This document shows positions 47,739 through 57,506 of a stretch of 64,000 nt of DNA, piece after piece. The translations under genes and the position numbers were made by a program. Where the stretch lies: NCBI RefSeq assembly GCF_002886045.1, contig NZ_CP025791.1:2309001-2373000 (forward strand). The letters are read 5' to 3'. Origin of the DNA: Flavivirga eckloniae (GTDB lineage Bacteria > Bacteroidota > Bacteroidia > Flavobacteriales > Flavobacteriaceae). Position 1 is the first letter of the stretch; each line of letters starts with the position of its first letter. The notes beneath the pieces are model-generated. The model did not search any database. It was not told the origin of the DNA and was given only the letters and a program-made list of their open reading frames with translations.

Positions 47739-50159
47739 CTATTGGAATGTAAAATTATAGGTTAAAGATATTAAAGGGCTATTTATAGCCGAAAGCTGAT
47801 ATGTACCTAAAGGACTGTCTCTAAAAATAGGCGAGTTGGTTTTTTCTCCGGTACGCTGTCTATAATAAATATTGAACGGATTTTTTCTGCTATAAACATT
47901 ATAAATAGTAAATGTCCAATCATTCTTCCATCTTTTATTCTTTTTACTACCGCTAAAATGGACATTCCAAGAAAGATCTAAACGGTGATATACTGGAAGA
48001 CGTGCGTTATTTCGATCAATAAATACTGGAACTTGTATTTCATCAACTTGTACTACCGCATTAGCAACGGTATAAGGTCTACCTGTTTGTCCTGTAAAAT
48101 TAAAACTAAAGGTATTGTATTTATCCCCCTCAAGGTTAATGGTCGCATTAACAACATGAGTCCTGTCAAAATCTGATGGATACCATTCATTATTGTTAAT
48201 TCTATCTCCTAAATTCTCATTGAAGGATCTTAATAGACTTTTTGACCATGTATAATTGATCCATCCATTAACATCTCCTCTTGGTTTTTTTAAACTAAAC
48301 TCTACTCCGTATGCTTTGCCAATACCCTGAACCACGTCTCGTTCTAAAAATTCCTCAAGAAAAAAATCTGCCCCGGGCTTATAGCTTAGTACATTTTTTG
48401 TATCTCTATAATACCCTTCCAAACCCATTGTAATGACCCTATCATCTTCTCTAAAATTATGATAAAACCCCATGCCATAAGTTTCTCCAATTTGTGGTTT
48501 AATATTTATATCTGAAGTTTTCCAACGTGATGTCGGTATAGGCGTTGTACTGTTATATACATTTTGAAGATACTGGTTCACTTTAGCGTAACTTGCTTTT
48601 ATAGATGTTTTATCATTTAACTTATAAGAAACTCCAAATCTAGGTTCAATGCCATTATACGATTTCACCAAATCTCCTTTTTTAAATTCTTTAGTATCTA
48701 AAATAGCACCGCTTATTTCATCAAAAGTTACTGACTTGTAAGGCCCTAAGAACATAAAATAGTTATAACGCAATCCTGCCGATAAAGAAAGATTATCTAT
48801 AGGTGACCAATTAGCATTTAAATATCCTGACAACTCATAACTGGTTTCAGATTTCAATGATACAGGAAGCACATTCTCTGCACTACCCGGATTTAATTCC
48901 CCCGGTTCAATTATGTATTTATTGGCTTGTATACCCGCATAATAATTAAATGTATCATTGCCATTTTTCTTCAATTCCGATATAAGACTCAAGTAATTTA
49001 TTCTTGATTGAAACTCGATCTTATTATTATTCTCTACTTCGGGAAAAATAATTTTAGGCGTATATCTACTTCCAACCAAAATTGTTTTTAAACTAGTTTT
49101 GTGGTTAAATGAATGTATCCAATTAAGTGTCCCATTTAGCATTCCAAAATCATATTGGTTGTTTTTGGCATTAACATTTTCTACTTCAGATATTAAATCT
49201 AATTGGTAAAAATCCTTACTATAAAACCCTGTAAAAGTAATTTGGTCTTTATCTGTTGGTAAATACATTAATTTTAATGTCGCATCTCCAAACTTAGCTT
49301 TTGTATTCTTTAATCGTTTAGAAAAAATGGGGAGTAAAAAATCTGTTAAGCCAGCTCTCGTACCAGCAATAAGTGTTAGTTTATCTTTTATTATTGGTGT
49401 TTCAATAGCTAGTCTGGTAGATACTAATCCTAAACCTCCACTTAACTTTAATTTATCTACATATGGGTTTTTAACTTTTACGTCTAAAACAGAAGCCACT
49501 CTGCCTCCATATTTTGAAGGAATGTTTGCTCGATATAAATCTACAGACGATAGTACCTCTGGCGTAAAAACAGAAAAAAGTCCAAATAAATGTGTTGGGT
49601 TAAAAACTGGAGCATAATCATATAAAATAAGATTTTGATCTAACGATCCCCCTCTAACAGAAAGACCATTACTTACGTCTCCAGCGTTATTCACTCCCGC
49701 TAACAAAGTAACTCCTTTCAACACATCAACCTCTCCTAAGGCTGAGGGCAGTTTTTCAATTTCTTCCGATTTTAGTTGTATAGCACCCATTTGGGGCGAT
49801 TCTATATAATCATTTATCTTTTTTGCTTTTAATATTATTTCAGATAATTGCTCTTGATTTTCTTCTAAAGTGACTTCTATAAGCATATCCTTATTCAAAA
49901 GAATTTTATTATTATAGGATTTAAACCCAATGTATGTAATACTTAAATTGTATTCCTTTTCGGGAAGGTTTATTGTAAAAAAACCGTTAGCATCTGTTAC
50001 GCCGCCACAATTGCAGGGTGTGATATAAATTTGAGCACCATCAAGGTTTTTGTCTGTTTTTTGGTTTTTAACTTTAAAAGACAATTCATGCTTTTTAGTT
50101 TGAGCTTCAATACCATGAATTAGTAAAATTGACAGAAAAAGGGGCAAAAGTATTTTCAT
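47739..50159 (-). CDS. TonB-dependent outer-membrane receptor with carboxypeptidase-regulatory domain
   Basis: An 806-residue receptor from ATG at 50159 (the frame opens at 50189, but MKILLPLFLSILLI is the signal peptide). Domains: carboxypeptidase-regulatory-like (about 25-108, with an unusual CNC), plug (about 125-235; LSVRGGSLDQNLILYDYAPV) and a beta-barrel ending LTYNFTF. It is smaller than SusC and has no SusD partner; instead a DUF4249 lipoprotein is encoded 17 bp upstream, a pairing common in Bacteroidota. The substrate is unknown; no signalling STN domain is present. Confidence 0.9.
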   Translation of the reverse strand: MKILLPLFLSILLIHGIEAQTKKHELSFKVKNQKTDKNLDGAQIYITPCNCGGVTDANGFFTINLPEKEYNLSITYIGFKSYNNKILLNKDMLIEVTLEENQEQLSEIILKAKKINDYIESPQMGAIQLKSEEIEKLPSALGEVDVLKGVTLLAGVNNAGDVSNGLSVRGGSLDQNLILYDYAPVFNPTHLFGLFSVFTPEVLSSVDLYRANIPSKYGGRVASVLDVKVKNPYVDKLKLSGGLGLVSTRLAIETPIIKDKLTLIAGTRAGLTDFLLPIFSKRLKNTKAKFGDATLKLMYLPTDKDQITFTGFYSKDFYQLDLISEVENVNAKNNQYDFGMLNGTLNWIHSFNHKTSLKTILVGSRYTPKIIFPEVENNNKIEFQSRINYLSLISELKKNGNDTFNYYAGIQANKYIIEPGELNPGSAENVLPVSLKSETSYELSGYLNANWSPIDNLSLSAGLRYNYFMFLGPYKSVTFDEISGAILDTKEFKKGDLVKSYNGIEPRFGVSYKLNDKTSIKASYAKVNQYLQNVYNSTTPIPTSRWKTSDINIKPQIGETYGMGFYHNFREDDRVITMGLEGYYRDTKNVLSYKPGADFFLEEFLERDVVQGIGKAYGVEFSLKKPRGDVNGWINYTWSKSLLRSFNENLGDRINNNEWYPSDFDRTHVVNATINLEGDKYNTFSFNFTGQTGRPYTVANAVVQVDEIQVPVFIDRNNARLPVYHRLDLSWNVHFSGSKKNKRWKNDWTFTIYNVYSRKNPFNIYYRQRTGEKTNSPIFRDSPLGTYQLSAINSPLISLTYNFTFQ

Positions 50160-50176
50160 AAAGTATATTTTAAGTT

Positions 50177-51349
50177 TTAATCTACCCACCCCTCTGGTCT
50201 AATACTTGTTCTATATCGAGATTCATCACAAGACATGCTCGTAATTGGGATACAATCTGATTGTATCGGAAAACATTCTGAGAAAGTACAAATATCTTCA
50301 CACACCTCTGGCTGTGCAAGAACCCTAGGTTCTACAGCCTTATCTATAATTTGTGATCTATCAATAAAAATAGATTTAATAACTGCAGATGCAGCAGTAA
50401 ATCTGCCTAAAACAAATTCGTTACTATCTTCTGGGTTAAACACATTACCTACAAGTGCGGCTGGTGGTGGTGCATTAAAACCTCCATTATTATCTACGAT
50501 ATCTTTTAAAACTTTGTAATACTTATAAGCAGAAGAAGAAAGTGAATATTGTTGCATTTCTACTACGATATTATTTTTAGTGTACAATATCACATTACCA
50601 ACAGGTAGTCCAGATACAAGTTTACCGTTTGTAAAATCGTCGGAAAAAATTTTTATATCTTCATTATATCGTATTCGCCAACAATCAGTATCACATGCAT
50701 AATTTATAATTTTATTCCTATCAATAGACACTGGGCTAGTTATACATTTCCCATCTCTTAATATTGTTCCATAACATTCACCACAAATACTAATCTTTTC
50801 AAACGAACGAAACTTCCAAAAATAATAATTATCATCTGTAGCAGGATCCTCAAGGTCTAAAGAAACTTTATGACCTGGAACGAAATCTTCTATACTTTCT
50901 CTATAAAATAATTCTTTATCATAGCTTGCCTTTAAATTTGAAAAGCCTACTGGCTCAATTATCGTTTCTGGTTTAGATTTATATTTTCTTCCGTCTGAGA
51001 GTGTAATTAAAAGTTCCCACGTTTCACCCACAGATGCATGAAAATCATTTGGGGGGAAGTAACTTTCTTCCTCTTCTATTAAAAAAACTTCAAGATTAGT
51101 TTCTATATTTCTATAAGAAACAGTTGCATTTTTAACAAACAAATCTTTCAACTTGCCCGATAATAATGTTGTTTCTGTTATAGTTGTATATGACGCTTCT
51201 AAAACTGTTGAAACATAGGCATCTATATATATTAAACCCTCTTTATATTTATATTCTGGGGTAACTGGGTCTGTACAGGAGAAGTTTATAAATAGGCTTA
51301 TAAAACATAGGGGACTAATTATAAAAGAGTAGGTTTTTTTATCAAACAT
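50177..51349 (-). CDS. DUF4249 lipoprotein, cysteine-rich
   Basis: A 390-residue lipoprotein (lipobox INFSC, Cys about 25) with the DUF4249 pattern near the N-terminus (KYKEGLIYIDAYVSTVLEAS). Beyond the lipid-bearing cysteine it has about ten more cysteines, clustered as CGEC, CDTDC and, near the C-terminus, VCEDICTFSECFPIQSDC, which suggests disulfides or metal binding on the cell surface. It is the first gene of a two-gene unit with the TonB receptor and probably acts as its surface partner, as SusD does for SusC (inference). Confidence 0.85.
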   Translation of the reverse strand: MFDKKTYSFIISPLCFISLFINFSCTDPVTPEYKYKEGLIYIDAYVSTVLEASYTTITETTLLSGKLKDLFVKNATVSYRNIETNLEVFLIEEEESYFPPNDFHASVGETWELLITLSDGRKYKSKPETIIEPVGFSNLKASYDKELFYRESIEDFVPGHKVSLDLEDPATDDNYYFWKFRSFEKISICGECYGTILRDGKCITSPVSIDRNKIINYACDTDCWRIRYNEDIKIFSDDFTNGKLVSGLPVGNVILYTKNNIVVEMQQYSLSSSAYKYYKVLKDIVDNNGGFNAPPPAALVGNVFNPEDSNEFVLGRFTAASAVIKSIFIDRSQIIDKAVEPRVLAQPEVCEDICTFSECFPIQSDCIPITSMSCDESRYRTSIRPEGWVD

Positions 51350-51811
51350 TATTTTTATTAAAATGAAAAACCCTATCCATTTAAGATCTAATTTATAAAA
51401 ACACAGTAGGTATGTTTTCGTTAATCTTAAACTATAGAGTCGATTAATTTATAGACACAATACTATCATCTAAACTAATAAAAACTCAGTAAATTCTTAT
51501 ATTTTATAATGTTAAACTATTAAAAAAATAAGCGTTGTAATGCAGAAAAATCGGACTATATGAAAAATTATAATCTGATTATAAATCTGGGATTTTTTGA
51601 ATGTCTATTTGAATAAATTAACGTGAATCTTCTATGTTTAAGAGTTCAAGATGTCATTTCGAGTGATCCCGAAGAAAATCGGGATCACTCAAACTGACAT
51701 AAATTTTCTTATCCAAGTTTCACGTTAAATTAGTAACCATAAAACAATATATCAATATTTCCCATATGTTAAAGTTAGTAAGGCAATGCTTTACGCAACG
51801 ACATCTTATAT
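51350..51811. other. Divergent intergenic region with a nested palindromic repeat
   Basis: About 460 bp between the divergent DUF4249 and outer-membrane barrel genes. No gene is visible. It contains the repeat listed at 51618-51728 and must hold the promoters of both flanking genes; none is a clean match to the consensus. Confidence 0.5.
51618..51728. repeat. Nested palindromic intergenic element
   Basis: Outer arms ttaacgtgaatctt (51618-51631) and aagtttcacgttaa (51715-51728) match at 13 of 14 positions. Inside lies a 50-bp hairpin (51651-51700) with a perfect 12-bp core, gagtgatcccga and tcgggatcactc (51661-51672 and 51679-51690), flanked by atgtca/tgacat. The inner unit resembles dispersed palindromes frequent in Flavobacteriaceae. 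It has no coding capacity. Confidence 0.7.
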
Positions 51812-51829
51812 ATGACAAAAAGATTTACC

Positions 51830-52801
51830 ATGAATTGCAAAAGGCTTTTTTTTGTTACATGTATTTTGGTATTTACTCAAATTGATGCTCAAACCTGCTG
51901 CTCTGGTGGTATTCCCCTATCAAACAATCTGGGGTTATCTCAGGCAGACAAAGGAACCATTCAAGTAGGTTTAAATTACGATTACAACTACTTAAACACG
52001 TTAAACTCTGGAACTGAAACTCTAAACGACAATTCCAGATTACGAATTACACATTCGGTATTGTTGAATGCCAATTATTCTATTTCCAACCGATTTTCAA
52101 TAGAAGGTCTATTCACATGGGTAAATCAACGCCGTAATATTTCTCAATTTGGAAATGAGAACCTAGATCAAACCTCCGGTATTGGAGATGCTGTTTTATT
52201 ATTAAAATATAATTTCCCCGAATTATTAGGCGAAAAAAGCAATATCGCTATCGGATTGGGTTCAAAAATCCCCTTAGGATCCTCTACAGAAACAAACGAT
52301 CAAGGCATTACATTAAATGCCGATTTACAACCCGGCAGCAATGCCTGGGATATTATTTACTGGACTTCTTTTTCCAAGAATTTCGCATTTAGACCAACAT
52401 CAACACTTTCAGCAAGAATTATTTACAGAAGCACCGGAACAAATGATTCCTATTTTGAGAACAGTACTTACAAATTTGGCAACGAATTTCAAGGGTTTAT
52501 AAGCTTTTCAGATCAATTCGTATTATTTAAAACCTTAACCAACCCTAGTCTGTCTTTTAAATACAGAGATGCGAGACGAGACAAAATTAGCGGTTTCGAC
52601 TTGGATAACACAGGTGGCAACTGGGTTTCGGTTATTCCAAACTTTTCCATCAATTTAAAACCTCAACTAGCATTTTCTGCCAAAGCAGAGCTACCTATTT
52701 ATAATAATGTTGATGGCACGCAATTAACGCCTACTTATAGGATCACAACTGGGCTTTTATTAAAAATAAGTCCAAAAAAGAATGTTTTACAATTAAATTA
52801 A
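51830..52801 (+). CDS. Putative outer-membrane beta-barrel protein
   Basis: A 323-residue protein from ATG at 51830 (an earlier in-frame ATG at 51812 is less likely). A signal peptide (NCKRLFFVTCILVFTQIDAQ) is followed by CCSGG and alternating-hydrophobicity strands typical of a barrel, ending in LLLKISPKKNVLQLN. It resembles transporter-like barrels of the phenol-degradation MetA type, but no substrate is evident. The DUF3179 gene starts 5 bp after its stop codon, so the two are co-transcribed. Confidence 0.7.
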   Translation: MNCKRLFFVTCILVFTQIDAQTCCSGGIPLSNNLGLSQADKGTIQVGLNYDYNYLNTLNSGTETLNDNSRLRITHSVLLNANYSISNRFSIEGLFTWVNQRRNISQFGNENLDQTSGIGDAVLLLKYNFPELLGEKSNIAIGLGSKIPLGSSTETNDQGITLNADLQPGSNAWDIIYWTSFSKNFAFRPTSTLSARIIYRSTGTNDSYFENSTYKFGNEFQGFISFSDQFVLFKTLTNPSLSFKYRDARRDKISGFDLDNTGGNWVSVIPNFSINLKPQLAFSAKAELPIYNNVDGTQLTPTYRITTGLLLKISPKKNVLQLN

Positions 52802-52806
52802 ATGCT

Positions 52807-53892
52807 ATGAAAAAAAATATTTTTTACCTATTTGCATGCTGTTTATTACTATCGTCATGTAGCACTAGTAGTGACATTAACAATGGCAATGGCACTATTA
52901 ATCCAGGCGGCAATGAAAACGAAAATTCTAACCAATGGTTAATACCAATTTCAGAAGTTAAAGATGGTGGTCCTGGTAAAGACGGAATTCCATCAATAGA
53001 CAATCCTCGTTTTACTAATGCCAACATTACAGACTTTATAGATGACTATGATCTTGTTGTTGGAATTGTACATAATAATCAAGCCAAAGCTTATCCTCAT
53101 ATTGTATTAGATTGGCATGAGGTGGTTAACGATGAAATAGATGGCGAATTCTTTACATTAAACTACTGCCCGTTAACCGGTACTGCTTTTGCCTGGGAAA
53201 GTATAAGTGATGGAAAAAAAACTACTTTTGGAGTATCTGGACTTCTATATAATGCAAATCTAATTTTATACGATAGAAATACGGACAGTAATTGGTCTCA
53301 ATTAAGACTTGAATGTGTAAACGGACAATTAATTAACGACAAACCTAAATTAATTGATGTTGTAGAAACAAATTGGAAAACATGGAAAGCACTTTATCCT
53401 AATACAAAAGTTTTAACAACTACAACAGGCTTTTCAAGATCATATGGCACGTCGCCTTATGGCGATTATTCCACTAATAACAATCGATTTATATTCACCC
53501 CTTCAATACTAAACTCAGACCTACCTAATAAAGAGCGTGTTTATGCTATAATTAGCGGAGAAAAATCTAAGGTCTATCAATTTTCAGATTTCAAAGGCGG
53601 AGAGGTTATTAGGGATTCCTTTGATGGAGACAACTACTTAATTGTTGGAAACAATGATTTAATCTACGGATATAAACTATCTGGTGACCATGAAAGCTTA
53701 ATATTTGAATACGATTTTAATGGGACTGAAGCTTTTTTTAAAGACAATGAAGGAAACAAATGGTCTATTTTTGGTAAAGCCATTGAAGGTCCCAGAGCTG
53801 GCGAAACGCTAACAGGTGCTAGGTCTGTAATGAGTTATTGGTTTGCAATTGCAGCGTTTTATCCTAATCCGGAGATTTTTTCGCTATTTTAA
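52807..53892 (+). CDS. DUF3179-domain lipoprotein
   Basis: A 361-residue lipoprotein (LLLSSC, Cys about 18), then a Gly/Asn-rich linker and a DUF3179 domain with the usual DYDLVVGI, AKAYPHIVLDWHEVVND and FFTLNYCPLTGTAFAWE. Family members occur in many bacteria; I know of no firmly established function. The conserved Asp/Glu/His and the Cys in NYCPLTGT could form a metal or catalytic site. It ends convergent to the GH86 gene, with a shared terminator. Confidence 0.88.
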   Translation: MKKNIFYLFACCLLLSSCSTSSDINNGNGTINPGGNENENSNQWLIPISEVKDGGPGKDGIPSIDNPRFTNANITDFIDDYDLVVGIVHNNQAKAYPHIVLDWHEVVNDEIDGEFFTLNYCPLTGTAFAWESISDGKKTTFGVSGLLYNANLILYDRNTDSNWSQLRLECVNGQLINDKPKLIDVVETNWKTWKALYPNTKVLTTTTGFSRSYGTSPYGDYSTNNNRFIFTPSILNSDLPNKERVYAIISGEKSKVYQFSDFKGGEVIRDSFDGDNYLIVGNNDLIYGYKLSGDHESLIFEYDFNGTEAFFKDNEGNKWSIFGKAIEGPRAGETLTGARSVMSYWFAIAAFYPNPEIFSLF

Positions 53893-53914
53893 GTAAATCA
53901 TAAAAAAGAAAAGA

Positions 53915-53941
53915 CTGCTGAATTTAATTTAAATCCAGCAG
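53915..53941. terminator. Bidirectional terminator between the DUF3179 and GH86 genes
   Basis: ctgctg (53915-53920) and cagcag (53936-53941) enclose an AT palindrome; A-rich sequence precedes it and ATTTTTCTTCTT follows. The structure can work for both convergent transcripts. Confidence 0.7.
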
Positions 53942-53987
53942 ATTTTTCTTCTTCATATACCCCAGAATTATTCAAGTTATATCTATA

Positions 53988-56876
53988 CTACTCTTTAATA
54001 ACTCTTATTGTTTTAGTACCCCAAGTTCCTTTTTTACCAGAAAGCCTAATTATATAGATATTAGAATTAGTTGCCTTTAAACCAAAATTGCTTAAATCGA
54101 CATGCTTTTGTTTATTCGAAATTTTCTGCTCGTACAACGTTCTTCCATAAAGATCGAATATTAAAGCTTTATTGAATTGATGGTTTTCTGGCAATTCGAT
54201 TTTTAGAATACTTTTAAATGGATTGGGGTATGCTTTTACAACTCTATTATTTACCTGAACAGGCGCTTCCTTTTTATTGGATTGTTTTGCAGAAGAGGTA
54301 ACATTTACTCCTGTTATATTACAACCATCAATATTAGATGTCCATGATGTACCCACAGGTCGTATATTAGCTTTCCACAAATACCCAGAACCTACTGCTG
54401 GAGCATTATTCAAGTTAACCGTAACCGCCGCGGTTCCAGAACCCGCACTTACTGTTGTTTTTCCATTGGACAGCCATCCCGAATTCCAAAACTCTACTAC
54501 AACATCTCTACTTTGAGTGGCCGTATATGACACATTAACGACGTAGGATGTTGATGAAGCAACCGATGTTGGCAACAACCCACAATTTACAGTATCTGCA
54601 TTAGGTGTTGTATTTACAAACGAAAGCGTTTTTAAATTAAGCCCTCCATCTGGAAACTCCAGACGTAATATTTTTCCATTTCCTCCCGATAGGGCAATGT
54701 TGTTTAAAGTAATGGTTTGATAAGTATGCCATGCCCCTGTATTTGGTAACGTAAATGTTCCTAAAGTTGTCCCGTCCAGCTTTACAACAATACGCTTATT
54801 GTTCTGAGGCGAAGAAACCCTTGCACTTATATTATATGTGCCGGCTACTACATTTGTAGTATACTCTAACCATTCGTTGGAAGCCGTCCATCCTATGACC
54901 ACATCGCCATCTCCGTTACCCAGATCAACATCGGTAGATCTGTATAAACCACCAGTATTACCAGAACTTGTATCATGATATGCTACACCTTCTCCTCCAT
55001 TATCGAAATTTTTGCAGAGAATTGTGCCAGGTATGGCATGCGCAACACCATTAGGATAAGGACTCTGTCCGCTCACCATTGTATCATACTTCTCAACTTG
55101 TAAAATTAGAGAAGCTACACGCCCTCCAGAATCTGGAAATGTAAGTGTTACGGTGTTATTTGTCTGGATAAGATTTATAGGAACAGGAATTTCAATAGTT
55201 CCAAAAAAATCGGTTCTGTTGGCCTGATCGTATCCCTTCCAATTATTGGGTACAGAAACCGTAGTTCCATTTACCTTAACGGTAGGCGCTTTAGTAACGT
55301 TATGTTTCCTTCCAATAGACATTCTTAACATCGCTTTTCCAGAACCGCTTGACACACCGTTAAATGAAAACGACATATTCGATCCGCTAGTAATAGATTT
55401 TAAATATGTAGATGCATAGTACTTTGTTCTACGAATGGCGTTATCAAATGTCAAAGAATTAGAAAAGCTATACTCTAGAGTTACTGTTTCCCCTCCTATT
55501 AAAGTAATACTGGATGGGGCATTTGTGCTTAATGTATTCGTAAAAACCGGAGGGCTATTATCGTAAACCTTTAATGCTTTTATTCTAACGTTCTGAAACC
55601 CTGAGAAAGCATCTGCAAAGTTTAAGCTTACTGTTTTCGATGCTGTATCCAAGTTGTTAATAGCAACGTACATTTTTGTTCCATTTACAAATGCCTGTGC
55701 CTGGATGTCGAAATCATTTGAACTTACTTCAACACGTTTACCCTTAAATTCTTTCCATAAATCATAAAAATACACCTTGGGAGTATACACCCATCCAGCA
55801 GGATTAGGCTGCCCTAAGTTAGTCGGTCTTAACAACACTGCCCCATAGGGTTGATAGTTATTTGCCGCTGTTAAAAACCATAGAGACTTATCGGTTGCGA
55901 ATGGTATAGAGATTGCCATTCTATCTTCCCTTTCTAACAGGTTAAACAAAATGTTATTAAACGATTTTACTGTTTGTGAACTTTCGGTATCGGAATAATT
56001 CGGACCATAACCTTTAGCAATACCACCATACTCGGTAATAGCATGGTCTTTAACAAACCCAAATTTAATATGGCTGTATGCTTCTATTAAATCCAATATA
56101 GCTTCAGAGTTGCTTCCAGACCTAAAACTATCCTGTCCTGTTACATTAATACCATCATATAAATGTGTTGAAAAACCATCCATATTGGCACCTGCTCTAT
56201 CTATAAACATTTTCATTCTACTGTTCCAATGGCCAAAATCCCATAATTCCATAGATGGCCAGGCACTGGAATAACCAATAACTTTCATATTTGCCAATAA
56301 TGGTTCGGCATGAATCTTTTTGCCTACTTCGTTATACCAGTCTGCCATTCGAATACGCATTAAATTAGCATCGGGTTGTTGCGCAGCAAAAACAGCATCG
56401 TCTGAATGTACAAAAGGTTCGTTCATTAGTTCGAAAAACTCCGCACGCCCATTGTCGTTAACAAAATCCTTCCAGTATTCAACAGCCCAATTAGCAGCTG
56501 CCACCATATCCAAATTATAACGAATTACATTTTTTGGATGCTCGGTACTAACAAAACTCGATACATTTCTAACACCTCCGGGACCATTTTTATAAGGTGG
56601 GTAATTACCAACCGATCCCGTTTGGCTTTTAGCATAAGAATAAGGTCCCCAGAACCCCCTTCCTCTAGTAACATTGTAATCGGAGTAGAACGTATTCATC
56701 TCCGGGTCTGAGGTTGTATTAGAATGAATTCGAAAATATTTGGTTCGATCTAAGTCGGAGACTGTTCCCAAATAGCGTTGCACGCTTTGATCGATAGTTA
56801 CCGTTTGCGAAAATAGGGGCACCGAGATAACAAAAATAAGTGCCTGCCAGAAACTCATGATATTTAAGTTTTCCAT
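53988..56876 (-). CDS. Secreted GH86 beta-agarase/beta-porphyranase with CBM6-like and T9SS domains
   Basis: An endo-acting enzyme on agar-type red-algal galactans, 962 residues. After a signal peptide (MSFWQALIFVISVPLFS; a start at residue 7 is also possible) comes the TIM-barrel catalytic domain (about 25-480), with the acid/base candidate E153 in ELMNEPFVHSD and the nucleophile candidate E282 in AITEYGG. A beta-sandwich domain follows, then a CBM6-like module (about 625-760), a small beta domain with VVEFWNSGWLSNGKTTVSAG, and a type IX secretion C-terminal domain (KAYPNPF...). Whether agarose or porphyran is cut cannot be told. No SusCD pair or sulfatase is adjacent. Confidence 0.9.
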   Translation of the reverse strand: MENLNIMSFWQALIFVISVPLFSQTVTIDQSVQRYLGTVSDLDRTKYFRIHSNTTSDPEMNTFYSDYNVTRGRGFWGPYSYAKSQTGSVGNYPPYKNGPGGVRNVSSFVSTEHPKNVIRYNLDMVAAANWAVEYWKDFVNDNGRAEFFELMNEPFVHSDDAVFAAQQPDANLMRIRMADWYNEVGKKIHAEPLLANMKVIGYSSAWPSMELWDFGHWNSRMKMFIDRAGANMDGFSTHLYDGINVTGQDSFRSGSNSEAILDLIEAYSHIKFGFVKDHAITEYGGIAKGYGPNYSDTESSQTVKSFNNILFNLLEREDRMAISIPFATDKSLWFLTAANNYQPYGAVLLRPTNLGQPNPAGWVYTPKVYFYDLWKEFKGKRVEVSSNDFDIQAQAFVNGTKMYVAINNLDTASKTVSLNFADAFSGFQNVRIKALKVYDNSPPVFTNTLSTNAPSSITLIGGETVTLEYSFSNSLTFDNAIRRTKYYASTYLKSITSGSNMSFSFNGVSSGSGKAMLRMSIGRKHNVTKAPTVKVNGTTVSVPNNWKGYDQANRTDFFGTIEIPVPINLIQTNNTVTLTFPDSGGRVASLILQVEKYDTMVSGQSPYPNGVAHAIPGTILCKNFDNGGEGVAYHDTSSGNTGGLYRSTDVDLGNGDGDVVIGWTASNEWLEYTTNVVAGTYNISARVSSPQNNKRIVVKLDGTTLGTFTLPNTGAWHTYQTITLNNIALSGGNGKILRLEFPDGGLNLKTLSFVNTTPNADTVNCGLLPTSVASSTSYVVNVSYTATQSRDVVVEFWNSGWLSNGKTTVSAGSGTAAVTVNLNNAPAVGSGYLWKANIRPVGTSWTSNIDGCNITGVNVTSSAKQSNKKEAPVQVNNRVVKAYPNPFKSILKIELPENHQFNKALIFDLYGRTLYEQKISNKQKHVDLSNFGLKATNSNIYIIRLSGKKGTWGTKTIRVIKE

Positions 56877-57406
56877 AATTATAAAAGTTTTGATACAACA
56901 CTAACTTATACAACAGGTCATCATATAATAAGACAACTCGTTATAGCTTGATTAGAAGGAGCCCTTTGAGCCACGTGATTTGTTTTCACAATGGAAGCAA
57001 GATGTGTCTTTAGTGATTAAAACTCACAAAAACAATATACACAGAGAGCTTACTGTTTTGTATATAATTGTTAGATATTTAATCTAATTCTGGAATTAAT
57101 AAAGGTGAGTTGTTTCAGTTCCAGAATATTGAATATTAAATTACAAATAATTCTATTTAGTTTGGATTTTACCTGAAAGAATTGTGGTAAAACCGTAAAT
57201 ATTTCTATATCAAACCAATACATCTGATTTAATTTTCTAGTTAGGAACCTTATACCCATACTTTATCAAAGTATCAATAGTATTTCTCAATACTTTAATG
57301 TTCCAAAATTGGAATTAATAACCACCTTAATATCAAAATATTGATACCTTTTAACGGGTAATTTTGTTAGCCCGTACCATTTAAAGAAATTATATCACTT
57401 CCCTAT
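56877..57406. other. Intergenic region upstream of rplM
   Basis: About 530 bp between the GH86 start and the rplM promoter. AT-rich, with only short unconvincing frames. It should contain the GH86 promoter. I see no repeat or RNA gene in it. Confidence 0.5.
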
Positions 57407-57436
57407 TTGGTAATCAAATATATAATCGTAAATTTG
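57407..57436 (+). promoter_or_regulatory. Promoter of the rplM-rpsI operon
   Basis: TTG (57407-57409), a 19-bp spacer and TAAATTTG (57429-57436) are an exact match to the Bacteroidota promoter. The leader to the GTG start is about 65 nt and contains the palindrome at 57465-57486. Confidence 0.8.
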
Positions 57437-57464
57437 CAAACTCTTTTTGAGAGAGGAATGTTTA

Positions 57465-57486
57465 ACCTGCCTGTCGGCAGACAGGT
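57465..57486 (+). repeat. Palindromic repeat in the rplM leader
   Basis: acctgcctgtcggcagacag followed by gt can form cctgtc-ggca-gacagg or ctgcc-tgtc-ggcag stems. A similar unit occurs at 33149-33164. It lies within the 5' UTR of the L13-S9 mRNA, where a hairpin could affect expression; it may also be only a dispersed repeat. Confidence 0.5.
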
Positions 57487-57506
57487 ATATAAAAAAATTA
57501 ATTAGT

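Noticed and set aside
57071-57259. A 62-codon minus-strand frame upstream of rplM
   Set aside because: AT-rich chance frame with no conserved features; the region is better read as promoter DNA.
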